From Syntrophaceae bacterium (GTDB lineage: Bacteria > Desulfobacterota > Syntrophia > Syntrophales > Smithellaceae): a DNA stretch of 59,195 nucleotides. This document shows, in pieces, positions 36,504 through 45,029 of this stretch. Positions within the stretch are counted from its first letter, which is position 1, and the number at the start of each line of letters is the position of its first letter. The stretch lies in NCBI GenBank assembly GCA_009773315.1, contig WRPE01000016.1:1-59195 (forward strand), read 5' to 3'. Position numbers and translations under genes: made by a program. The notes below the pieces were generated by a model that worked only from the letters and a program-made list of their open reading frames with translations, was not told the origin of the DNA and made no database searches.

Positions 36504-36987
36504 ATGACAAAGAAGAAAACCGGAGAGATATCTCAAGAAACTGCACCCTCCACCGGCCGGTTGCTGGTGTACCAGTCCGATAACGGTCAGGTGAGGGTGG
36601 ATGTGCGGTTGGAGGGGGAAACGGTCTGGCTGACTCAGCAGCAGATGGTTGATCTATTTCAAACCACGAAGCAAAACATCAGCCTTCACGTTCAAAACAT
36701 CTTTGCGGAAGGAGAGTTGGCGCCTCAGGCAACTGTCAAGAAATACTTGACGGTTCGTCAGGAGGGCGGACGCCTTGTGCAACGCGAGCTTGAATATTAC
36801 AATCTCGACATGATCATTTCCGTCGGTTACCGGGTAAAAAGTGCGGTGGCTACCAGTGAAACGGCAGCGGCAATTAGAGGAACCGACCGAGGTGGAAGGA
36901 CATTTTATCAAAGCCGAAGAAGAGCTCAAACAGATCGAATCTTCACGGAGCAAACCATCAAATAAAAAATCAATCAGGAAGTCATAG
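36504..36987 (+). pseudogene. RhuM-family protein with internal deletion and frame change
   Basis: From the ATG at 36504 the product follows RhuM proteins: 'VRVDVRLEGETVWLTQQQMV', 'NISLHVQNIFAEGEL', 'YYNLDMIISVGYRVKS'. After the last motif (about residue 112) the frame leaves the family and stops at 36965. In the +1 frame the DNA encodes 'KRQRQLEEPTEVEGHFIKAE' and 'EELKQIESS' to a stop at 36987, which resembles the C-terminal end of RhuM proteins as I recall it. Most of the central 150-200 codons are therefore missing and the two ends are out of frame. RhuM genes often sit inside hsd operons; the role is unknown. Confidence 0.6.
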
Positions 36988-36995
36988 CCCGTATC

Positions 36996-38912
36996 ATGCA
37001 AAAAAAACAAAAGAAACAAGCCCAACCCAAAGCCATCGGTTCGACAAAATCGCTGTCGTCCTTTGTCAAATCAATTTGTGACATCATGCGCCGGTCCAAC
37101 TGCGCCAGCGCCCTGCAATATGTTCCGGAACTGACCTGGATTCTCTTTTTGCGCATTCTGGACGCACAGGAAGAACGAGACAGAAAAGCTGCCGAAGCCG
37201 TTGGCAGCACTTTTACCCCGGCGCTGGCCAGCCCTTACCGCTGGCGGGATTGGGCCTCGCCGTTTAAGGATCATCCCGACCATCCGAAAACCGCAGAAGG
37301 CAAACCCTTCGGCTGGAAAAGGCAGGAACTGTTCGCCAGAGGTGACGGTAAGTTGTTCGATTTTATCAATGGCGAGCTTTTAGCCCACCTGCATGGGTTG
37401 GATATCGATAAGCGCACCGGCCTTCCCAATCCGGCGGCATCGCGCAAACAGCGGATTATTGGACGCATCATGACCGCGGTGGAGCGTGTCCGCGTGGATA
37501 GCGAAACCAACCTGCGCGACATCCTCGACAAGGTGCATGAAATCAGCATTGATCATATCGAAGACCAGCACTTTTTTACGCTTTCGCAAGTCTATGAAGA
37601 CCTCCTGCTCAAAATGGGCGAAAAGAATTCCGACGGCGGTCAGTTTTTCACCCCCCGCGAAGTCATCCGCGCCATGGTGCACACCATCGATCCGCAATTG
37701 GGCGAAACGGTCTATGATCCCTGCTGCGGCACCGGCGGTTTTTTGGCGATTGCCTACGAACACATTGCCCGCAATTTAGGCAACGCCCCGGCCAGCACCG
37801 ACATTGATGAGCTAAAGCACGACACTTTCTTTGGCCGGGAAAAGGAAAATTTAGTTTTTCCGATAGCACTGGCCAATCTGGTTTTGCACGGCATTGATCA
37901 ACCCAATCTCTGGCATGGCAATACCCTGACCAAACGCACCACTTACGGCGCACTCTTTGAAAGCGCGCCGCCGACATTCAAGGTAATTCTGACCAACCCG
38001 CCCTTTGGCGGCAAGGAAGGCAAAGACGCCCAGAAAAACTTCGCCTTTGAAACCGGTTCCACGCAAACGCTGTTCGTGCAAAATATCCTGGGCGAACTTG
38101 CGCAGAAGGGACGCTGTGGCATTGTTCTCGACGAAGGGCTTCTCTTTCGTACCAATGAAACCGCCTTCGTGGAAACCAAGCGCAAGCTCGTTGATGAATG
38201 CGAACTTTGGGCAATCATCAGCCTGCCCGGTGGCGTTTTCTCTCAGGCAGGCGCGGGCGTCAAAACCAATCTACTGTTTTTCACCAAAGGTAAAACCACG
38301 GGGAAAATCTGGTACTACGATTTGACCCACGTTAAAGTCGGCAAGAAAACCCCAGTGACGCTGGCCCATTTTGGCTTCGGTAAAAACGGAGAGATATTGG
38401 ATGACAGCGGATTGCCCGCAAGTCTCACCGCTGGTTGGAAAGATGATGAAAATAATCAGGGGAAGCCGTTTCCAAGCTTTGCCCGACTGCTGCCGAAGCG
38501 CGGCACAGTGAAGGGTGAAAGCCCTTATTCCTGGACCATCGATTTTGCCGCCCGCCGCGCGCAAGCCCGCAAGGACATGCAGCCGCATCACGATGAAGCG
38601 GAACGTATTAAAGCCGTGGTTGTCTCCCTTAAGGAAGAACTGAAAGGCCTCAAGAAAGACAAAGAGGGCAACAAAAAGATTGCAGCCCTTGAAGCCAGAA
38701 TCAGGGAACAGGAAAAAGCCGCCCGAGACGCCCAGAACAAAGCCGATGATATCGATGCCGCCTGCTTCGATCTGAAAGCGGTTAACCCCAACGCCATCGT
38801 TAAAACAGATGATCGCACACCGGCAGACATCATTGAGAATATCGAAGCGCAAGGAAAAATTGTCACAACAGCTTTAGAGAAATTGAAGGTGCTGCTGGAA
38901 GAGCCGCTATAA
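36996..38912 (+). CDS. hsdM: type I restriction DNA methyltransferase subunit HsdM
   Basis: The product has 638 residues. A helical N-terminal domain ('LSSFVKSICDIMRRS') precedes the N6-adenine methyltransferase domain. It has 'GQFFTPREVIRAMV', the SAM-binding 'DPCCGTGGFL' (near residue 241-250) and the catalytic 'NPPF' (334-337). A C-terminal coiled coil ('KEELKGLKKDKEGNKKIAAL') probably contacts HsdS. It methylates adenine at the HsdS-defined site, protecting host DNA. The gene order hsdR-hsdS-rhuM remnant-hsdM is unusual, with the methylase last. The start is 30 bases after the first rhuM stop, with AGGAAG upstream at a long spacing. Confidence 0.92.
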   Translation: MQKKQKKQAQPKAIGSTKSLSSFVKSICDIMRRSNCASALQYVPELTWILFLRILDAQEERDRKAAEAVGSTFTPALASPYRWRDWASPFKDHPDHPKTAEGKPFGWKRQELFARGDGKLFDFINGELLAHLHGLDIDKRTGLPNPAASRKQRIIGRIMTAVERVRVDSETNLRDILDKVHEISIDHIEDQHFFTLSQVYEDLLLKMGEKNSDGGQFFTPREVIRAMVHTIDPQLGETVYDPCCGTGGFLAIAYEHIARNLGNAPASTDIDELKHDTFFGREKENLVFPIALANLVLHGIDQPNLWHGNTLTKRTTYGALFESAPPTFKVILTNPPFGGKEGKDAQKNFAFETGSTQTLFVQNILGELAQKGRCGIVLDEGLLFRTNETAFVETKRKLVDECELWAIISLPGGVFSQAGAGVKTNLLFFTKGKTTGKIWYYDLTHVKVGKKTPVTLAHFGFGKNGEILDDSGLPASLTAGWKDDENNQGKPFPSFARLLPKRGTVKGESPYSWTIDFAARRAQARKDMQPHHDEAERIKAVVVSLKEELKGLKKDKEGNKKIAALEARIREQEKAARDAQNKADDIDAACFDLKAVNPNAIVKTDDRTPADIIENIEAQGKIVTTALEKLKVLLEEPL

Positions 38913-38954
38913 AAGTGGCGCAATAAGCGACTCGGTTCTAAATGTTCGGATATT

Positions 38955-39413
38955 TCACTTTGGTTTTTTCAAACCGGTAATGCCTGAGTTGTTAAAACTG
39001 CTATGAAGGTCAAGCATTTCCATTTTGGATAGTAGGCCTGACTCAAGGAATCGATTGTAAATCATGCGTAATGTCTGTTCATTAAGCTTTCCTTTTTCGA
39101 CAATACTAGCCTGATTTTTCAGTAAATTGTTTTTTTCGATCGAATAAGGTTTTTCGTCAAAATCGATAATGCAATCATCGTCAAACATACTGAATTGGCG
39201 TTTTTCAAATTTAAAATGAATGTGGCCGGCGCGTGTTCCACCAAGTTGAAAATGATCTAGTTGGGTAGTTGTCGTCGCGAGGTAAACATACGCCGTTTGT
39301 GTAAAAGATCCAGTTTCACCAAGGTAGATGAACCAGCGTGGTTTTATTTCGGTGCCATATTTTGGTGCAGGAAAATGATCCCACCTCAACAACGTACCGA
39401 TTTCAAGATTCAA
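38955..39413 (-). CDS. putative toxin paired with a Panacea-domain antitoxin
   Basis: A 152-residue protein not directly recognised. The first 65 residues read like a small beta-barrel ('GTLLRWDHFPAPKYGTEIKP', 'RWFIYLGETGSF', 'TAYVYLATTTTQL'), reminiscent of PemK/MazF-type barrels, in which a loop before 'KPR' lies near the active site. The second half is helical and charged. The start codon overlaps the stop of the Panacea-domain gene (ATGA, 39410-39413), the usual arrangement where antitoxin precedes toxin. Its base composition is much richer in A+T than hsdM. If it is a toxin, mRNA cleavage is one guess, from fold impression only. Confidence 0.5.
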   Translation of the reverse strand: MNLEIGTLLRWDHFPAPKYGTEIKPRWFIYLGETGSFTQTAYVYLATTTTQLDHFQLGGTRAGHIHFKFEKRQFSMFDDDCIIDFDEKPYSIEKNNLLKNQASIVEKGKLNEQTLRMIYNRFLESGLLSKMEMLDLHSSFNNSGITGLKKPK

Positions 39414-39967
39414 GTCCCCAATGCTCTGTAAATCAGATAACTTTCTTCAGGATATGTCAGTTCTTCTTCTTTCTTTTTCAAAAGGTTATCATTGAATTCT
39501 GCGCTGTAATCGATCATGCCATTGTGGCATTTGTTCCAGGTCTTTCTCCAGGCAATGATGTCTTGATGGCTGGCATCGCTTATCAATCTGGCCGGTATGT
39601 AATTTTTTGCGTAAATTTCTATGAGCCGATGCATCTGCTTAATTTCTTTTTGAGAAAAATAATCAAGATTCGGCTTGCCCTTCGGTTGGATCGTTTTTTT
39701 GTTTTCCTGCCCTTCCGTGTAAGCAAAACAAGGTGATTTCCATTCATGGAGCTTGCCGTATATTTCCATTGGAACAGGTCCATGCTCCATGGCTTTATAT
39801 GATAACCCCAAGCTAGGTCTTCCAGTTTCCTTCAGTATCTCAAAATCAAGAAATGCTAAATACTTATACAAGAACGTCTGATACAATGGCTGCCTAGTCT
39901 TCTTCATGTGTTCATAGGCGAAGAAGCAGATGGCATTTTCGATTTTTTCTTTTTGATAGGGAATCAT
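39410..39967 (-). CDS. Panacea (SocA/DUF4065) domain antitoxin
   Basis: This 185-residue protein resembles the Panacea/SocA antitoxin domain: N-terminal 'KIENAICFFAYEH', then 'LYKYLAFLDFEILKETGRPS', 'SYKAMEHGPVPMEIYGKL', and a late 'LIEIYAKNYIPARLISDASH'. The G-P-V-P turn after a Y-x-A-x-x-(H/Y) is the family hallmark. Panacea domains neutralise many unrelated toxins encoded next to them, as part of PanA/PanT pairs. It is first in a two-gene unit with the 38955 gene. No clear ribosome-binding site precedes the ATG. AT-rich inverted repeats upstream (40061-40095) may be its operator. Confidence 0.75.
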   Translation of the reverse strand: MIPYQKEKIENAICFFAYEHMKKTRQPLYQTFLYKYLAFLDFEILKETGRPSLGLSYKAMEHGPVPMEIYGKLHEWKSPCFAYTEGQENKKTIQPKGKPNLDYFSQKEIKQMHRLIEIYAKNYIPARLISDASHQDIIAWRKTWNKCHNGMIDYSAEFNDNLLKKKEEELTYPEESYLIYRALGT

Positions 39968-40060
39968 AGTTTGAACCGAATCTTTTAATGTCTTTAAATT
40001 ATCTTTAACTGTTCAATAAGACAAATCCTGTGAGCTGTCAACTTGTATTTATTGAAATAT

Positions 40061-40095
40061 TAACAACATGTTATATGTTACATGAATCAGTTCAT
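40061..40095. promoter_or_regulatory. AT-rich inverted repeats upstream of the toxin-antitoxin pair
   Basis: TAACA-ACA-TGTTA (40061-40073) and ATGAA-TCAG-TTCAT (40082-40095) lie about 95-130 bases upstream of the antitoxin ATG. Toxin-antitoxin units usually bind their own promoter, so these are candidate operators. Confidence 0.35.
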
Positions 40096-40230
40096 ATATA
40101 AAAACAACATCAACATCATATATTTATCATATCGGTTTTCATTCTATAAAAGTTGAATAAGAGCTGACCGGGACGACCTTTAATGGGATGATTGGGATCA
40201 CCCGCATAGCTCGGTGTATGCCCATCACCC

Positions 40231-42702
40231 TCAAGCCAGAATGGTTTTTGTTTTAATCACATAAACCTGCTGCGTCTGATTGGCTGGAAAGCCCAGGATG
40301 TGCTGGATAATGTCAATGGGGCGGACGGAACCGGCCTGGGCATGGCGCAGGGTCATGGCGACTTTTTTCTCTGGGGCGTTTAATGTCAGTGCCTCGACAA
40401 AGGGGCGGACGTCCCGGGTTACGGTTTTCCCCTTGGATTGCCTGGAAATGGGGAATGACTTTGTACCCAGAAATTTGTCGATGCTGCCTGCGATATATTT
40501 CAGCTTTTGTTCGTCCGTATCCTCAGGTAGCATCAGGTCGTAGGTAAAACCATGAAGGGTCTGGGCCAGATCCTTTGCAATATAGGAAAGCAATTGTATG
40601 TCCGTTATCTCCATGCCTTCGGGCAGAGTGGCGTTGATTTCGTTTTTCAATGCATTCAAGTCACCCGGATGCTCAAAGGCGGTGACGTCCATATATTCTT
40701 CCCGGCTGGCCATTCCCACCGAGGTGGCGGTGGCAAACGATATTTTCGGATGCGGATGAAAACCCGCCGAGTAGCAAAGCGAAAGGGAACTGCGGCGCAG
40801 GGCGCGGGTGAGCGCCATCGCCAGTTCCAGATGAGATAAAAATCGGGCGCGGCCGGTCTTGGTGAAGGTCAGACGATAGACTTTTTCAATGGTTGTCATG
40901 GGCTTGTGTTTTGCCTCTGTCGCCGCGGTTCTAATATCTGTGTCTGAAAAAATGTTTTTTGTGTCCGCCGAATCGCAGACGCCGCAGTCCTGGCAGGCGT
41001 CGTAGCGGCAATCCGGCGTGGCTTTTTGTTCACCGGCTTTTTGTCTTTCCTCACTGAGAAAATCGCGGTTCACACCGCAGTCGATGTTGTCCCAGGGCAG
41101 GGGCTCTGTGGTAGATCGTTCACGCAAATAATCTTCAACATTAATCCCTGTTTCTGAAATGGCTTCCTGCCAAAGATCAAAGCGCAGTATTTCGATCCAG
41201 CCATCAAAACGGCAGCCTTTTTGGTAGGCGCACAAAAGCAGGTCTCCGATTTTTTCATCGCCTCTGGAAAACAGGCCTTCGAGCAGACTCATCCGGGCGT
41301 CATGCCATTTGACGGTGATATTACGGTTCTTCATTCTTTGACGGATAAAATGCTGCTTGTCGTATGTTTCCTCAAGCGTTAGCTGTTTTTCCCACTGGAA
41401 GGGCGTGTGCGGTTTGGGAACAAAGGTCGAAAGGCTGATGGTGACCTGGCCGCGGTGACGGGCTGCGCGCAGCGCCTGATAGCCCAGATCAATGATGCCG
41501 GCCAGGTCGCTTTCTTCTTCATGCGGCAGACCGATCATGAAATATAACTTGATGGATTTCCAGCCGGCGGCAAAGACTTTATCAACCGACGCCAGCAAAT
41601 CGTCGGCGGTGTTGCCTTTGTTAATCACCTGACGCATTTTATCCGTTCCCGCTTCCGGCGCCAGGGTGAAACTGGTTTTGCGTGTGCGCTTAATTTCTTC
41701 GATCAGTGTTTCGCTCAGCGACTCGACGCGTAGCGACGGCAAGGCGAGGGCGACTCTTTCGGCATAATGTTTTCGCATGAGGTTTTGTATCAGGGGCTCG
41801 ATGCAGCTGTAATCGCCCGAACTGAGCGACAAAAGCGATATTTCGTCATGGCCGGTCGCCGCGAGCGCCTGATCGGCCATATCCGTAATAAGCTGCGCGT
41901 TTCTTTCACGGTAAGGACGCCAGAGCATGCCCGCCTGGCAAAACCGGCAGCCCCTTGTGCAACCCCGGGCGATTTCCAGAACGATTCGGTCATGGATGGT
42001 TTGCATGAGCGGCACAACCGGTGAGACAGGATGAGGCCAGGCGTTAAGGTCAATTGCTTTTCGCTTTTTGATAATTGTATTTTTGCCGTGCACACAGGGA
42101 ACGTAAATGCCGTCGATGCCCGCAAGCTTCGCAATCATTGCGTTTCTGGATAGTTTTTGTTTTTTACTTCCAGCTATGGCGGCGGTAATTTCTGCGACCA
42201 CTTCTTCGCCTTCGCCAATGACGAAGGCATCGATGAAAGCGCTAAGCGGTGTGGGGTTAAATGAGCAGGGACCGCCCGCGATGATCAGGGGGTCATGGCC
42301 CCGGCGATCACTTGATCTGAGCGGGATCGCACCCATATCCAGCATATTGAGCATATTGGTGTAGGACAATTCATACTGAAGCGAAAAACCGATGATGTCA
42401 AAATCGGCCATTGCGCTTGCGGATTCGAGCGACGTCAGCGGAAGATGGTGTAAGCGCATTTGCTGTTCTCGGTCGGGCCAGGGTGCATAACAGCGTTCGG
42501 CTGCCACGTGGGGAAGCTTGTTTAAAACCGCATACAGGATCTGCAATCCCAGATGCGACATGCCTACTTCATAGGTGTCGGGAAAGGCCAGCAAAAAGCG
42601 CACGTCGGGCTTTGCCTTGTGAATGGAGTTGACTTCCGCGCCGATGTAGCGGCTGGGCTTTTCGGCGCCGGCTAACAGCGCATCGAGGATGTCTTGGGTC
42701 AT
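40231..42702 (-). CDS. B12-binding radical SAM protein fused to a DUF2344 domain (TIGR03960/TIGR03936 type)
   Basis: The product has 823 residues. An N-terminal cobalamin-binding-like region (1-210) contains 'EVGMSHLGLQILYAVLN' and 'GGPCSFNPTPLSAFID'. The radical SAM core has 'CTRGCRFCQAG' (C-x3-C-x2-C binding the [4Fe-4S] cluster, about 255-265) and 'TLAPEAGTDKMRQVINKG'. A Cys-rich insert 'YDACQDCGVCDS' follows near 590-600. From about 625 a DUF2344-type domain starts ('YRLTFTKTGRARFLSHLELA'). In many bacteria the two parts are separate genes. The substrate is not known to me; RNA or tRNA modification has been suggested for such proteins. The ATG at 42702 is clear; the ribosome-binding site is weak. 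Confidence 0.85.
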   Translation of the reverse strand: MTQDILDALLAGAEKPSRYIGAEVNSIHKAKPDVRFLLAFPDTYEVGMSHLGLQILYAVLNKLPHVAAERCYAPWPDREQQMRLHHLPLTSLESASAMADFDIIGFSLQYELSYTNMLNMLDMGAIPLRSSDRRGHDPLIIAGGPCSFNPTPLSAFIDAFVIGEGEEVVAEITAAIAGSKKQKLSRNAMIAKLAGIDGIYVPCVHGKNTIIKKRKAIDLNAWPHPVSPVVPLMQTIHDRIVLEIARGCTRGCRFCQAGMLWRPYRERNAQLITDMADQALAATGHDEISLLSLSSGDYSCIEPLIQNLMRKHYAERVALALPSLRVESLSETLIEEIKRTRKTSFTLAPEAGTDKMRQVINKGNTADDLLASVDKVFAAGWKSIKLYFMIGLPHEEESDLAGIIDLGYQALRAARHRGQVTISLSTFVPKPHTPFQWEKQLTLEETYDKQHFIRQRMKNRNITVKWHDARMSLLEGLFSRGDEKIGDLLLCAYQKGCRFDGWIEILRFDLWQEAISETGINVEDYLRERSTTEPLPWDNIDCGVNRDFLSEERQKAGEQKATPDCRYDACQDCGVCDSADTKNIFSDTDIRTAATEAKHKPMTTIEKVYRLTFTKTGRARFLSHLELAMALTRALRRSSLSLCYSAGFHPHPKISFATATSVGMASREEYMDVTAFEHPGDLNALKNEINATLPEGMEITDIQLLSYIAKDLAQTLHGFTYDLMLPEDTDEQKLKYIAGSIDKFLGTKSFPISRQSKGKTVTRDVRPFVEALTLNAPEKKVAMTLRHAQAGSVRPIDIIQHILGFPANQTQQVYVIKTKTILA

Positions 42703-42737
42703 TATTTACTTTCCGTTTTGGGTTTGTGCCGCCCTGA

Positions 42738-43136
42738 TTATTCTGCTCGTTCCGGATAGGGAAAAGCCTGATACTTGAAGGGGTTGAGTCTAATGTCCTT
42801 GAGTTGCGACAATACCATTTTTTTTGCGAAATTTGGTGAGGAAAGATAATTCAAGGAGTTATTCTTAAAAGTGTCCAAAAGTGCGACGCGGACAGACACT
42901 TCATCTCTGTCGTAAACAAAAGACCGCTCCATTTTGTGTTCGTAAGTCAACTCATTGCCCAAAGCGTTTTTTACTGCAAAATAGTCGTCAGGCGAGGTAA
43001 AATAAGATTCCAGAACCTCGACTTTTACCTGAAAAGTCAATTCGACTTTCGTTGTGTCGGCGGCAATGCGCCGGGATGAATCAGTAACCGTTATTTTCAG
43101 GCCGTTAGGCAGATTGATTACTTCAATTAATTCCAT
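42738..43136 (-). CDS. conserved hypothetical protein
   Basis: A soluble 132-residue protein. The first 60 residues are beta-rich ('KITVTDSSRRIAADTTKVEL', 'TFQVKVEVLESYF'), the middle contains 'YEHKMERSFVYDRDEVSV', and the end is helical ('NFAKKMVLSQLKDIRLNPFK'). No catalytic motif, Cys or signal is seen, and I know no function. AGGAAA precedes the ATG. It lies 35 bases upstream of the radical SAM gene in the same direction and is probably [13 protein letters not shown] with it. Confidence 0.55.
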   Translation of the reverse strand: MELIEVINLPNGLKITVTDSSRRIAADTTKVELTFQVKVEVLESYFTSPDDYFAVKNALGNELTYEHKMERSFVYDRDEVSVRVALLDTFKNNSLNYLSSPNFAKKMVLSQLKDIRLNPFKYQAFPYPERAE

Positions 43137-43264
43137 CGATTTTTTGTTTCCTGCTTTTTTATTTTCTTCAAGTTGTGATGCTTAACATTTTTATTCTTGA
43201 CCTGCAACGTCTATCCTTCTATAAGTAACCTATTGATTTCTGTGGTCGTGAAAGATTGAATGTT

Positions 43265-44122
43265 ATGGAAGAATCCAATGCCATTTTATTGTTATCCTGC
43301 CCGGATCGCAAGGGGTTAGTCGCGAGGCTTTCCAATTTTATTTTTCTAAACAATGGCAATATTGTCGCTGCCGATCAATATACCTCGAAATGGGGGGAGT
43401 ATTTTTTCATGCGCATTGAATGGGAGCTGAATGGTTTCGCGCTCAGCCGGGAGGAAATTCCCATCGTGTTTGCTCCTCTAGCCCGCCAATACGACATGAA
43501 ATGGACGTTGCACTTTACCGATTACAGACCCCGAATGGCAATTTTTGTTTCGAGACACCTGCATTGTCTGCATGATTTGATCCTGCGCCGGCACATGGGA
43601 GAACTGGACGCCAGTATTGAGACAGTGATCAGCAATCATACCGACGCGAGGGCCCTGGTTGAACAGTTTGGAATCAAATTCTTCCATTTCCCCATCACAG
43701 CGGACAGTAAAAATGAGCAGGAAAATAGGCAGTTGACCCTTTTACGGGACATGAATATAGACTTGGTGGTACTGGCGCGCTATATGCAAATTTTGACGGG
43801 GGGCTTTATTGGAGAGTATGTTAATCGGATGATCAATATCCACCATTCCTTTCTGCCAGCATTTTCGGGGAGCAATCCTTATCAACAGGCTTACGATCGA
43901 GGTGTGAAGATTATCGGGGCGACGGCGCATTATACGACTGAACAGTTGGATGATGGTCCCATCATCGCTCAGGATGTTGTTAAAATAAGCCACCGCGACA
44001 CCGTTACTGATATCCAGACCAAGAGCAAGGATCTGGAGCGAATTGTGCTGGCGCGTGCGTTGCGCCTGCACCTGGACAATAAAATCATCGTGTATGGCGC
44101 CAAGACGGTGGTGTTTGAATAA
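43265..44122 (+). CDS. purU: formyltetrahydrofolate deformylase PurU
   Basis: The product has 285 residues. The N-terminal ACT domain ('NAILLLSCPDRKGLVARLSN', 1-80) is typical of PurU. The C-terminal formyltransferase-like domain has 'NIHHSFLPAFSGSNPYQQAY', 'GATAHYTTEQLDDGPIIAQ' (catalytic Asp) and the conserved Asn-His pair. The enzyme hydrolyses 10-formyltetrahydrofolate to formate and tetrahydrofolate, balancing one-carbon pools and giving formate for purine synthesis. The ATG at 43265 is preferred over a TTG at 43256. The next gene starts 14 bases after the stop, so they may be [13 protein letters not shown]. Confidence 0.93.
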   Translation: MEESNAILLLSCPDRKGLVARLSNFIFLNNGNIVAADQYTSKWGEYFFMRIEWELNGFALSREEIPIVFAPLARQYDMKWTLHFTDYRPRMAIFVSRHLHCLHDLILRRHMGELDASIETVISNHTDARALVEQFGIKFFHFPITADSKNEQENRQLTLLRDMNIDLVVLARYMQILTGGFIGEYVNRMINIHHSFLPAFSGSNPYQQAYDRGVKIIGATAHYTTEQLDDGPIIAQDVVKISHRDTVTDIQTKSKDLERIVLARALRLHLDNKIIVYGAKTVVFE

Positions 44123-44136
44123 GAGAAATTGTTTTC

Positions 44137-44955
44137 ATGTCCATGGAATTTCCCATGATGGTGTTATGTCAACCGGATGCCGGTAAGTCCTGCGGCGCAT
44201 GCTGCGGTCTTTACAATTATGTGGACAGTTCGCGCGAGGCGCTGACGAAGCGTCTCTCCGCCCGCACGAAACGATTCCGCGAACTGGTCCACACGCCGGA
44301 TGATATCCAGCGTTACGCGGAGGCGACTTTTGCTGTTGAAGATTTCAGGAAAAGATACGAGGTAATTTACTGCTGCGAGTATCTCGGTTTTCTGGATTGC
44401 GGCGAAAAAAAAGTCGGATGTCTTGTGCATCCCATGCAGAACGACGGCGTCGATATGCGGACAGTATCGTTTTACGGGCAGGACGTCTGCGCGGGGCATC
44501 TGTGCCCCAGTCACCATTTTATTCCCCGTTCCCAGCAGCTCATCTTGTTGAAAATTATCGATGACTGGTATCTTTACGGTTTGTGTCTGACGGACATCGA
44601 TCTGGTTGTTACGTATTTTCGTCTGATTGCCGACCGGATCGGACAAGAGCTCAAACCGGACGTGTTTGATGAGCCTGCACTGAAGGATGTTGCGCTGGAA
44701 TATTTGCACTGGAAAACGACGTGGCCTTTCCGTTCACCTACGGCCAACCGGCTGGGCAAATATTATTTTGATGGATCGCAGTACATGATCAGCCATATCA
44801 ACTACGAAAAATTCGGCAGGGAGATTTCACCGCTCAATGCCATATTTCTCAGCCTGTCATCGGAATTTCATGACGTGGCTGAACTTGAAGCAGCGGAAAA
44901 TATGGTTTGGAACAACATAGCGACCTTCCTATCCTTGTATGACGACATCTTTTGA
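44137..44955 (+). CDS. conserved Cys-rich hypothetical protein (YkgJ-like cysteine cluster)
   Basis: The product has 272 residues. Near the N-terminus is 'SCGACCGLY', a C-x2-CC cluster as in YkgJ-type zinc/iron-chelating proteins. More cysteines follow in 'YCCEYLGFLDC', 'GCLVHP' and 'DVCAGHLCPSHHF', with His residues close by, so a metal or Fe-S site is likely. The second half is helical with no named domain. The biochemical role is unknown. Several ATGs within the first 8 codons make the exact start uncertain. It follows purU closely. Confidence 0.6.
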   Translation: MSMEFPMMVLCQPDAGKSCGACCGLYNYVDSSREALTKRLSARTKRFRELVHTPDDIQRYAEATFAVEDFRKRYEVIYCCEYLGFLDCGEKKVGCLVHPMQNDGVDMRTVSFYGQDVCAGHLCPSHHFIPRSQQLILLKIIDDWYLYGLCLTDIDLVVTYFRLIADRIGQELKPDVFDEPALKDVALEYLHWKTTWPFRSPTANRLGKYYFDGSQYMISHINYEKFGREISPLNAIFLSLSSEFHDVAELEAAENMVWNNIATFLSLYDDIF

Positions 44956-44961
44956 TTTCTA

Positions 44962-45010
44962 TTGACAGACAGAAGACAACTTGAGTAATATCCGATATCA
45001 ACTATATCGG
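44962..45010 (+). promoter_or_regulatory. promoter and hairpin ahead of hpt
   Basis: TTGACA (44962-44967) and TAATAT (44986-44991) are 18 bases apart, a fair sigma-70 promoter. Immediately after, a perfect 7-bp hairpin CCGATAT-CAACT-ATATCGG (44992-45010) covers the likely start of [13 protein letters not shown] and ends just before the AAGGAGG ribosome-binding site, so it could be an operator or a leader stem-loop. Confidence 0.45.
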
Positions 45011-45029
45011 CAAGGAGGAGCGTTCTAAT

